The position numbers were made by a program, and so were the translations under genes. This document shows, piece by piece, positions 7,101-12,632 of a stretch of 13,300 bases of DNA; position 1 is the stretch's first letter, and the number at the start of each line of letters is the position of its first letter. The DNA is taken from NCBI GenBank assembly GCA_036278935.1, contig DASUKA010000103.1, forward strand, positions 1 to 13,300, written 5' to 3'. The DNA comes from DASSNR01 sp036278935 (GTDB lineage Bacteria > Gemmatimonadota > Gemmatimonadetes > Gemmatimonadales > Gemmatimonadaceae). Below the pieces are notes generated by a model. That model searched no databases. It was not told the DNA's origin and saw nothing but the letters and a program-made list of their open reading frames with translations.

Positions 7101-7114
7101 TATCTTACACCATG
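7101..7114 (+). promoter_or_regulatory. Candidate -10 element directly before the ATG (leaderless mRNA)
   Basis: TATCTT at 7101-7106 ends 5 bases before the ATG at 7112. If it is a -10 box, transcription would begin at about 7112-7113, that is at the start codon itself, and no Shine-Dalgarno is present. The same hexamer occurs at 4346-4351 before the flavin reductase gene. This is an inference from spacing alone. Confidence 0.35.
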
Positions 7115-7915
7115 CGCACGCTCACCCTGCCAGAGGGGCTGACGGCCACAGTGGAGGAGCCCGCCCAACCGGCGGCACGCCCGCCGGTGCTCTTCGTGCA
7201 CGGGATGTTCGGCGGAGCCTGGTACTTCGAGAAGTTCCAACGGTGCTTCGCGGCGCATGGCTATCCGAGCTACGCGATCAACCTGCGCGGACATCACGAC
7301 AGCCGCCCGGTGCACGACATCGGCACGGTGTCGGTGCGCGACTACGTGGACGATACCCGGCTCGCGCTCGGCGCCATCCGGCGCGCGCCGGATGGCGCGC
7401 TTCCGATCGTGATCGGGCATTCCATGGGCGGCCTCATCGCCCAGAAGGTGGCCGAAGCCGGCGCCGTGTCCGCGGCCGTGCTGCTGTGCGCCGCTCCCCC
7501 GCGGGGGATCTCGGTGTTGAGCCGCTCGCTCCTGGCGCTCGCCCCGCGATTCGGACCGGCCATCGTGCGCTCACGCGCCCTCTACCCGAGGCCCGAGGAC
7601 GCCGCGCGGCTGGTGTTCAACCGCACGCCGGCCGCGGAGCAGCGGGCGCTGTTCGATCGCTTTGCGCCGGAGAGCGGCCGCGCGGCGCGCGAGATGGCGT
7701 TCAGCCTTATTCCCGTCGATGCGGCGAAGGTGCGCTGCCCGGTGCTGTCGGTGGCCGCGGCCGACGACCGGATGGTGCTTCCACGTGTAGGGCGCCGAAT
7801 CGCGCGCAAGTATCACGCGCGCCACGAGGAATTTCCGGAACGCGGCCACTTCCTTGTCTGGGAGCCCGGCTGGGAGGCGGTTGCCGAACAGGTCGCGTGC
7901 TGGCTGGAGGCGTAG
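7112..7915 (+). CDS. Alpha/beta-fold hydrolase
   Basis: A 267-residue soluble alpha/beta hydrolase of typical length. The oxyanion-hole strand is VLFVHGMFGGAWYF (26-39), the nucleophile elbow is GHSMGG with Ser104, the acid is probably Asp218 or Asp219 in AAADDRMV, and the catalytic His246 lies in ERGHFLVWE. A lid of about residues 130-195 contains many Arg and aromatic residues. The family covers esterases, lipases and C-C hydrolases; substrate cannot be assigned. No signal peptide is seen. The start at 7112 has no Shine-Dalgarno and may be leaderless. A 205-base gap separates it from pntAA. Confidence 0.9.
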   Translation: MRTLTLPEGLTATVEEPAQPAARPPVLFVHGMFGGAWYFEKFQRCFAAHGYPSYAINLRGHHDSRPVHDIGTVSVRDYVDDTRLALGAIRRAPDGALPIVIGHSMGGLIAQKVAEAGAVSAAVLLCAAPPRGISVLSRSLLALAPRFGPAIVRSRALYPRPEDAARLVFNRTPAAEQRALFDRFAPESGRAAREMAFSLIPVDAAKVRCPVLSVAAADDRMVLPRVGRRIARKYHARHEEFPERGHFLVWEPGWEAVAEQVACWLEA

Positions 7916-7965
7916 AGCAGTTCACGTCTTGTCGGCGGTCGAGCGATGATATACCGTTGCTCCCT

Positions 7966-8015
7966 GAGGGACGAGGGGAATCAGCCGTGAAGGGCGCGCC
8001 TGGTGCGCGGCGCGC
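7966..8015 (+). terminator. GC-rich hairpins after the hydrolase gene, weak terminator candidate
   Basis: In the gap between the hydrolase and pntAA, GCGCGCC (7994-8000) pairs with GGCGCGC (8009-8015) around an 8-base loop. Just upstream lies a compact palindrome, TCCCTGAGGGA. No T-run follows the stem, so intrinsic termination is uncertain. An alternative reading is that the palindrome is an operator for pntAA: a poor promoter pair TTGTCG and TATACC with a 15-base spacer lies just before it. Confidence 0.25.
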
Positions 8016-8120
8016 GGCGCGCGTCCCATCGCCCCCGCATCCCGCCCAAGGACCGAGCGACTCACCGCTCCTGCCTTCCACACTTCGCATCCAGATCCCA
8101 CGTTGGAGTCATTCCCGCAG

Positions 8121-9230
8121 ATGCGTATCGGTGTTCCCACAGAGACGCTACCGGGCGAGCGGCGAGTCGCCCTCGTGCCCGAGAGCGTGCGCCGGCTGGC
8201 CGGGGCAGCGCTGGAGGTACTGGTGCAGCGCGGCGCCGGGGCTCGCGCCAACTACCCCGATGCGGAGTATGCCGACGCCGGCGCCGTGCTCACCGACGAT
8301 CCCTGCGCCGTCTTCGCCACGAGTGACATTGTGGTGAAGGTGCGGCGGCCATCGATGGAGGAGGCCGCTCTCCTCTCGCCGCATCATGTGCTGGTCGCCC
8401 TGCTGCAGCCCGCGCCGGACGATGCGCTCCTCGCGCGCCTGGCCGAGCATCAGGTGACGAGCTTCGGCCTGGAGCGGGTTCCACGCATCACGCGCGCTCA
8501 ATCGATGGATGTGCTCTCCTCGCAGAGCACGGTGGCCGGCTACAAGGCGGCGCTGCTCGGCGCCAACCTGCTGCCCCGCTTCCTGCCGATGCTCACCACG
8601 GCGGCCGGCACCATCGCGCCGGCGCGCGCCTTTGTGATCGGCGCGGGCGTGGCGGGATTGCAGGCCATTGCCACCGCGCGGCGCCTCGGCGCGGTCGTCT
8701 CCGCGTTCGACATTCGCGCCGCCGCGCGCGAGCAGGTGCAGAGCGTGGGCGCCACTTTCGTGGCCGACGAACCGCCCAGCCAGGATGCCGAAGATGCCGG
8801 CGGCTACGCTCGAGCGCAGTCGGACGATCAGCAGGAGCGCACGCTGGCACTCATCGGCCGGCATGTGCCCGAGCAGGACCTCGTGATCTCGACCGCGCAG
8901 ATTCCCGGCCGCCGCGCCCCGGTGTTGATCACGGAGGAGATGGTGAGCGCCATGCGCCCTGGTTCGGTGATCGTGGATCTCGCCGCCGAGAACGGGGGCA
9001 ACTGCGCCCTCACGCGTGCGGGCGACACGGTCGTTGCGCACGACGTGACCATCGTCGGCCCCGTCAATCTGCCGGCCACCGTGCCGTACCATGCCAGCCG
9101 CATGTTCAGCCGGAACGTCGAGAGCTTCGTCAAGCATCTCGTCCCCGACGGAACGCTGCATGTCGACCTGGACGATGCCATCACAAGCGTGATGTGCGTG
9201 ACGCACGGGGGGAAGGTGGTGGCGAAGTGA
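8121..9230 (+). CDS. pntAA: NAD(P) transhydrogenase subunit alpha part 1 (domain I, NAD(H)-binding)
   Basis: A 369-residue soluble dI component of the proton-translocating transhydrogenase, which passes hydride from NADH to NADP+ driven by the proton gradient. The opening MRIGVPTETLPGERRVAL is the standard start of the family. The SMDVLSSQSTVAGYKA helix (128-143), the Rossmann GAGVAGLQA (174-182), the acidic Asp197 that holds the NAD ribose, the Q-rich mobile loop near 230-240, and STAQIPGRRAPVL (257-269) all follow in order. The ATG at 8121 is chosen; an in-frame TTG at 8103 would add six residues and overlaps the GGAG that could serve as Shine-Dalgarno. It is the split, three-gene form (alpha1, alpha2, beta) rather than the fused E. 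coli-type PntA. A 242-base repeat-filled gap separates it from pntAB. Confidence 0.96.
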   Translation: MRIGVPTETLPGERRVALVPESVRRLAGAALEVLVQRGAGARANYPDAEYADAGAVLTDDPCAVFATSDIVVKVRRPSMEEAALLSPHHVLVALLQPAPDDALLARLAEHQVTSFGLERVPRITRAQSMDVLSSQSTVAGYKAALLGANLLPRFLPMLTTAAGTIAPARAFVIGAGVAGLQAIATARRLGAVVSAFDIRAAAREQVQSVGATFVADEPPSQDAEDAGGYARAQSDDQQERTLALIGRHVPEQDLVISTAQIPGRRAPVLITEEMVSAMRPGSVIVDLAAENGGNCALTRAGDTVVAHDVTIVGPVNLPATVPYHASRMFSRNVESFVKHLVPDGTLHVDLDDAITSVMCVTHGGKVVAK

Positions 9231-9269
9231 GTCAGTGGGTGAGGGACGGCGAGGGCATCGTTACAGCTT

Positions 9270-9462
9270 GGTGTCGGGAGTGGGGTGTCGGGTGGAGGGG
9301 AGCGGCATACCGAGCGGAGCGAGGAATCTTCGCACCAGGCGAGGAGATTTTTCAGTCGCTGCGCTCCTTCGGAACGACAACCGGGTACGACGCGGCGTGA
9401 CCTCGGAATGACAGCAGTGGCTCAGGCTGTTCCCCTACACCCCACACCCTACTCCCTACACC
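9270..9462. repeat. Large nested inverted repeat inside the pnt operon
   Basis: The left arm 9270-9300 (GGTGTCGGGAGTGGGG...) and the reverse complement of 9432-9462 (GGTGTAGGGAGTAGGG...) agree at 27 of 31 positions by my count. The four differences are evenly spaced (positions 6, 13, 20, 26), which points to an ancient duplication of a heptad-like word. The interior carries a second palindrome (9310-9372) and a further partial copy near 9399-9413. The right arm ends 10 bases before the pntAB start codon. Confidence 0.75.
9310..9372. repeat. Inner imperfect palindrome, CCGAGCGGAGCGAGGAATCT type
   Basis: The left part CCGAGCGGAGCGAGGAATCT (9310-9329) and the right part 9345-9372, whose reverse complement begins CCGAAGGAGCGCAGCGACTG and ends AATCT, are two variants of one arm. 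A third fragment, CCTCGGAATGACAG, follows at 9401-9414. Palindromes of this wording (ATTCCGAGCG...GAGGAATCT) recur in intergenic DNA of many environmental bacteria as far as I recall; their nature is unsettled. No coding frame in the element is convincing. Confidence 0.6.
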
Positions 9463-9472
9463 CGACTCTCCC

Positions 9473-9766
9473 ATGCCCACCTCCCTCCTCACCGGGATCG
9501 TCATCTTCGTCCTCGCAACCTTTCTCGGCGTGTCGCTCATTCAGCGCGTGCCGCCGACGTTGCATACGCCGCTCATGTCAGGGGCGAACGCGGTGAGCGG
9601 CATCACCATCGTCGGCGCGCTGGTGCTGGCGGGAAGTGGTACTGGATGGATCGCGGGCGTGGTCGGGTTCATCGCGGTGGTGTTCGCGATGATGAACGTC
9701 GTGGGCGGCTACGCGGTCACTGATCGCATGCTCGAGATGTTCAGGAAGGAGCCGGAGCGGAAATGA
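9473..9766 (+). CDS. pntAB: NAD(P) transhydrogenase subunit alpha part 2 (membrane domain)
   Basis: A 97-residue membrane component with three transmembrane helices (about 5-22, 40-54, 58-80). The segment PPTLHTPLMSGANAVSGI (27-44) is the family signature and sits at the membrane interface near the proton path. It joins PntB to form the dII proton channel of the transhydrogenase. The ATG at 9473 is preceded by CCCGACTCTCCC, a pyrimidine run with no Shine-Dalgarno; this run belongs to the tail of the inverted repeat. Its stop overlaps the pntB start by 4 bases (ATGA, 9763-9766), so pntB translation is probably coupled to it. Confidence 0.95.
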   Translation: MPTSLLTGIVIFVLATFLGVSLIQRVPPTLHTPLMSGANAVSGITIVGALVLAGSGTGWIAGVVGFIAVVFAMMNVVGGYAVTDRMLEMFRKEPERK

Positions 9767-11157
9767 TTCCCGGCGCCATCGAGCAGCTGCTCTACCTCCT
9801 CGCGGCCGTCCTGTTCATCGTCGGGCTCCGGCGGCTGGCGAGCCCCGCCACGGCGCGCGCGGGCAACCGCCTGTCCGCGCTGGGAATGCTCCTGGCGATC
9901 GTGGTCACCCTCTTTGACCGCCAGATCGTCTCCTTCCCGGTGATCGTGGCGGGGCTGGTGGTCGGCACCGCGCTCGGCCTTTGGATGGCGCGCGCGGTGA
10001 AGATGACGGCGATGCCGCAGATGGTCGCGCTCCTCAACGGGCTGGGCGGCGGTGCCTCGCTGCTCGTGGGCGCCGGGGTGTTCGCCGAGAGCCTGCGCAC
10101 GGCCCAGGCCATTCCGGCGGGCACCGGCGTCACGATCCAGCTCACGCTCCTCATCGGGGCCGTGACGCTCACCGGCAGTCTCGTCGCCTACGCCAAGCTA
10201 CAGGGGCTCATGCCCGGGCGGCCGATCACCTTCCCGCTGCAGCAATGGATCAACGCGCTCGTGCTGCTGGCCATCGTCGTGATCGGCGCGTTTGCGGCGG
10301 CCACGCCCCTCCCCATCTTCTGGCCCTTCGCCGCCGTCGTCATCCTCTCGCTTGTGCTCGGCTTGCTGGTGGTGCTGCCCATCGGGGGCGCGGACATGCC
10401 GGTGGTGATCTCGCTGCTCAACTCGTATTCCGGGCTGGCGGCGGCGATGACGGGATTCGTGATCGGGAGCAGCGTGCTCATCATTTCCGGAGCGCTGGTG
10501 GGGGCGTCCGGGATCATCCTGAGCCAGATCATGTGCAAGGCGATGAATCGTCCGCTCGCCAACGTGCTGTTCGGCGCCTTCGGGAGCGCAAGTGCGCAGG
10601 CGGGCAGCGCGGAGGCGTCGGGTCTCCCCGTTCGTTCCGTGAGCGCGGAGGACGCCGCCATCCAGCTCGGCTACGCGCGGCTGGTGATCGTGGTGCCGGG
10701 GTACGGGATGGCGGTGGCGCAGGCGCAGCACGAGGTGCGCGAGCTGGCCGAGCTGATCGAGAAGCGGGGCGGAGACGTCAAGTATGCCATCCATCCGGTA
10801 GCGGGGCGCATGCCGGGTCACATGAATGTCCTGCTGGCCGAGGCCAACGTCCCCTACGATCGGCTCTACGACATGGATGCGATCAACGGAGAGTTCGGTC
10901 GTGCCGATGTGGCGCTCGTGGTGGGCGCGAACGATGTGGTGAACCCGGCCGCGCGCACCGACCCGTCGAGCCCCATCTACGGCATGCCGATTCTGGATGT
11001 CACGCAGGCACACAGCGTGATCGTGCTCAAGCGCAGCATGAAGCCGGGCTTCGCGGGTATCGAGAACGCGCTCTTTCACGACCCGAAGACATCGATGCTC
11101 TTTGGCGACGCGAAAGGCTCGCTCGCCAGGCTGGTGAGCGAAGTGAAGGCGCTGTAA
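9763..11157 (+). CDS. pntB: NAD(P) transhydrogenase subunit beta (membrane domain plus NADP(H)-binding dIII)
   Basis: A 464-residue protein of normal length for PntB. Residues 1 to about 285 contain multiple transmembrane helices with the signature MPQMVALLNGLGGGAS (84-99) and PIGGADMPVVISLLNSYSGLAAA (206-228). The C-terminal dIII domain binds NADP(H): VPGYGMAVAQAQ (311-322), IHPVAGRMPGHMNVLLAEA, VGANDVVNPAA (387-397) and GDAK (448-451) are all intact. Together with PntAA and PntAB it completes a functional proton-translocating transhydrogenase supplying NADPH. The start is fixed by the 4-base overlap with pntAB. It converges on the S66 peptidase gene with only 13 bases between stops and no visible terminator. 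Confidence 0.97.
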   Translation: MIPGAIEQLLYLLAAVLFIVGLRRLASPATARAGNRLSALGMLLAIVVTLFDRQIVSFPVIVAGLVVGTALGLWMARAVKMTAMPQMVALLNGLGGGASLLVGAGVFAESLRTAQAIPAGTGVTIQLTLLIGAVTLTGSLVAYAKLQGLMPGRPITFPLQQWINALVLLAIVVIGAFAAATPLPIFWPFAAVVILSLVLGLLVVLPIGGADMPVVISLLNSYSGLAAAMTGFVIGSSVLIISGALVGASGIILSQIMCKAMNRPLANVLFGAFGSASAQAGSAEASGLPVRSVSAEDAAIQLGYARLVIVVPGYGMAVAQAQHEVRELAELIEKRGGDVKYAIHPVAGRMPGHMNVLLAEANVPYDRLYDMDAINGEFGRADVALVVGANDVVNPAARTDPSSPIYGMPILDVTQAHSVIVLKRSMKPGFAGIENALFHDPKTSMLFGDAKGSLARLVSEVKAL

Positions 11158-11170
11158 CGCGCGCCCGTCG

Positions 11171-12259
11171 CTACACGAGGTTAGTGAGCGACAGCCGGCG
11201 TGCGCCCGCGTCCAGCTCCGCCAGCGCGCCCATGGGCACGGTCCACTGACTGGGAATGTGCCCCACCGGCACGCCGGCCATGCAGGGGCCGGTCATGTCG
11301 CCGGCGGCACCGCTGAGCACGGCATCGCGCAGACGGATGGATGTTTTGGTGGGCTTCCCGCGCGGCGTGATGGCACCGAACACGAGCCCCACGCAGCGGC
11401 CGAGCGCGCCCGATAGCCGGAGCTGTGTGAGCATGCGGTCCACGCGGTACGCTGGCTCGTCCACCTCCTCCAGCACGAGGATGGCGCCGTCGAGCTGAGC
11501 GGCGAAAGGCGTCCCCACGAGCGAGGCGACGAGGGAGAGATTCCCGCCCAGCACAGGACCGCGCACGCTGCCGCTCCGGAGCACCCGCGCCTCGGGCGCC
11601 ACGCCGCACGGCTCGCCGTTCTGCGTCACCGCGCGCAGGAGGGAGGCCCGCGAAAAGCTGGTGATCGTTTCGCGCGCGGCCGGTCCGTGGTAGCTCACCA
11701 CGCCGCACCGGACGCGAATGGCGAGATGCAGGGCGGTGATGTCCGAGTAGCCGATGACGGTCTTCGGCCGCCGGCGGAGCGCATCGTAATCCACCATCTC
11801 GAGAATGCGCATCACCCCATAGCCGCCACGCAGGCACCAGATGGCGTTTATGGATGGATCGCGGATGGCTCCGTTGAGATCGGCGGCGCGTTGCGCGTCG
11901 CTGCCGGCCAGGTAGCCCGTCTTGGCCAGTGCATGCTCGCCGACCACCGGCTCCCAGCCAAATGAGTGCACGTTGGCCACCGCCTGATCCAGCTCCTTCG
12001 CGCTGCCCAGCGGGCTGGCCGGTGCGACGAGCGCCACACGCGCACCGCGCGCGAGGGGAGGCGGGGTGATGGAGGCCACCGGTGCGCGCGTAGGTAGAGC
12101 CGCGGCATCACCAGGCGCCGTCCCCTCTCGCCCGGATCGCGTGCCGAACGCCGCCGCGAGCGGAGCGAGGGCCAGCACACCGAGTGCCGCACGACGGTCC
12201 ATCGCCTGGCCGGATTTCTCTGCGTGGTCTCCTGGGTGGTTATGCCTCGGTGCTTTCAT
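11171..12259 (-). CDS. S66 family LD-carboxypeptidase homologue with Tat-like signal
   Basis: A 362-residue serine peptidase of family S66, whose members remove the terminal D-Ala from the tetrapeptide of recycled murein. The catalytic triad is visible: Ser172 in IGYSDITAL, Glu264/265 in VLEEVDEPAYRVDRML, and His334 in PVGHIPSQWTVPMG. The substrate-loop motif WCLRGGYGVMRIL (141-153) is intact. Unlike the cytosolic LdcA, the N-terminus has two arginines before a hydrophobic stretch (DRRAALGVLALAPLAAAFG, 21-39), resembling a twin-arginine signal, then a Pro/Ala linker to about residue 70. The start is uncertain: 12259 gives a 20-residue n-region; 12202 begins MDRRAALG. Neither has a good Shine-Dalgarno. 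It diverges from the sulfurtransferase leader. Confidence 0.87.
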   Translation of the reverse strand: MKAPRHNHPGDHAEKSGQAMDRRAALGVLALAPLAAAFGTRSGREGTAPGDAAALPTRAPVASITPPPLARGARVALVAPASPLGSAKELDQAVANVHSFGWEPVVGEHALAKTGYLAGSDAQRAADLNGAIRDPSINAIWCLRGGYGVMRILEMVDYDALRRRPKTVIGYSDITALHLAIRVRCGVVSYHGPAARETITSFSRASLLRAVTQNGEPCGVAPEARVLRSGSVRGPVLGGNLSLVASLVGTPFAAQLDGAILVLEEVDEPAYRVDRMLTQLRLSGALGRCVGLVFGAITPRGKPTKTSIRLRDAVLSGAAGDMTGPCMAGVPVGHIPSQWTVPMGALAELDAGARRLSLTNLV

Positions 12260-12315
12260 CGCTCGTACAAGCTACTCCCCATGCGCACTGCCATGCCACC
12301 GGCGGACGGCGCGGC

Positions 12316-12344
12316 TTGACATCTGCACCGGTCCGTCATAGTTG
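12316..12344 (+). promoter_or_regulatory. Sigma70-type promoter for the sulfurtransferase leader transcript
   Basis: A perfect -35 box TTGACA at 12316-12321 is followed by CATAGT (12337-12342, 15-base spacer) or TAGTTG (12339-12344, 17-base spacer) as -10. Transcription would start at about 12349-12352. That yields an untranslated leader of about 280 bases before the sulfurtransferase ATG at 12633. It is the best promoter match in the window. Confidence 0.6.
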
Positions 12345-12374
12345 TTCGAGCGTGACCCAGATCACCACGCGAGT

Positions 12375-12482
12375 ATGCGTTCCCTGACCGAGACTGCACG
12401 GCCGACGCCGTGTGCGTGTTGCATGACTTCGAAATGTCGGGCCGTTGCCGAACGGCCGGACGGGCTGGCGCATCGTCGATGA
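12375..12482 (+). CDS. Cys-rich leader peptide ORF (putative attenuator peptide)
   Basis: A 35-codon ORF from ATG at 12375 to TGA at 12480-12482, lying between the promoter and the terminator of the sulfurtransferase leader. Residues 12-21 read PCACCMTSKC: four Cys codons (TGT, TGT, TGC, TGT at 12411, 12417, 12420, 12435) in nine codons, in a genome region where cysteine is rare. The stop falls after the first stem-loop and before the terminator, the classic placement for a ribosome-sensing leader peptide. No strong Shine-Dalgarno is seen, and an internal ATG at 12423 could also be used, losing three of the four cysteines. A leaderless GTG ORF (12352-12387, 11 codons, one Cys) overlaps it in another frame and is a competing candidate. 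Cys-rich leader ORFs before sulfur genes are known from mycobacteria; similarity to those is by concept, not alignment. Confidence 0.5.
   Translation: MRSLTETARPTPCACCMTSKCRAVAERPDGLAHRR
12396..12414 (+). other. Leader stem-loop overlapping the first Cys codon
   Basis: CACGGC (12397-12402) pairs with GCCGTG (12407-12412) around the loop CGAC; two G-U pairs can extend the stem to 12395 and 12414. It lies within the leader ORF and includes the first Cys codon, so a translating ribosome would melt it. It could serve as a pause hairpin that couples RNA polymerase to the ribosome. Confidence 0.4.
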
Positions 12483-12523
12483 CGGGTTGATTCACCCACG
12501 CGATTACGCTTCCCGACCGGCCG
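12440..12523 (+). promoter_or_regulatory. Mutually exclusive stems: protector hairpin versus antiterminator
   Basis: Segment 1 GGCCGTT (12440-12446) pairs perfectly with AACGGCC (12451-12457) in segment 2, with a GCCG loop. Segment 2 also contains CGGCCGG (12453-12459), which is fully complementary to CCGGCCG (12517-12523), the 5' arm of the terminator. Formation of 1:2 leaves the terminator free, and formation of 2:3 prevents it. A ribosome held at the Cys codons 12411-12437 would cover segment 1 and favour the antiterminator. Note that CGGCCG words are self-complementary, so other pairings are possible. Confidence 0.5.
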
Positions 12524-12553
12524 CCCATTTCGAGCGGCCGGTTTGCTGTTTCC
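12515..12553 (+). terminator. Intrinsic terminator in the sulfurtransferase leader (attenuator)
   Basis: CCGGCCGC (12517-12524) and GCGGCCGG (12534-12541) form a perfect 8-bp GC stem, extended by A12516-T12542 and G12515-T12543, with a 9-base loop. It is followed by TTTGCTGTTTCC. No plus-strand gene lies upstream to be terminated, because the nearest upstream gene runs the other way. The stem therefore most likely acts on the leader transcript of the gene 80 bases downstream. Confidence 0.65.
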
Positions 12554-12557
12554 GGCC

Positions 12558-12600
12558 CGGAATGCAGCGAACTGAACGGCCGACTTGTGCGTTCATTCCG
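12558..12600 (+). other. Stem-loop between terminator and ribosome binding site
   Basis: CGGAATG (12558-12564) pairs with CATTCCG (12594-12600). Its loop contains a second copy of AACGGCC (12575-12581), which could also pair with GGCCGTT at 12440-12446. This provides a possible additional switch arm, or the base of a structure that exposes the downstream Shine-Dalgarno. Confidence 0.35.
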
Positions 12601-12617
12601 TATCGCTTCACTTGAAC

Positions 12618-12626
12618 AGGAGAGGG
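12618..12626 (+). promoter_or_regulatory. Strong Shine-Dalgarno of the sulfurtransferase gene
   Basis: AGGAGAGGG lies 6 bases before the ATG at 12633. It is the strongest ribosome binding site in the window and fixes the start of the sulfurtransferase. Confidence 0.85.
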
Positions 12627-12632
12627 ACAGGT

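Noticed and set aside
6682..8337. A 551-codon plus-strand open frame across the ferredoxin, hydrolase and pntAA start
   Set aside because: It is Arg/Pro/Ala-rich with no domain and overlaps genes with clear motifs in other frames; typical shadow frame in high-GC DNA.
9194..9400. A 68-codon ORF running from pntAA into the repeat region
   Set aside because: It starts inside pntAA in another frame and runs through palindromic repeat; no protein-like features.
9270..9462. Insertion sequence or MITE with transposase-type ends
   Set aside because: No transposase and no convincing target-site duplication could be seen; kept as an inverted repeat of unknown type.
9981..11249. A 422-codon plus-strand frame inside pntB
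   Set aside because: It is an out-of-frame shadow of PntB; low-complexity Arg/Ala/Gly sequence.
12350..12632. SAM, SAM-II, SAM-IV or other known riboswitch before the sulfurtransferase
   Set aside because: I could not match any conserved aptamer core, and the Cys-codon ORF with competing stems explains the terminator better. A covariance-model search would settle it.
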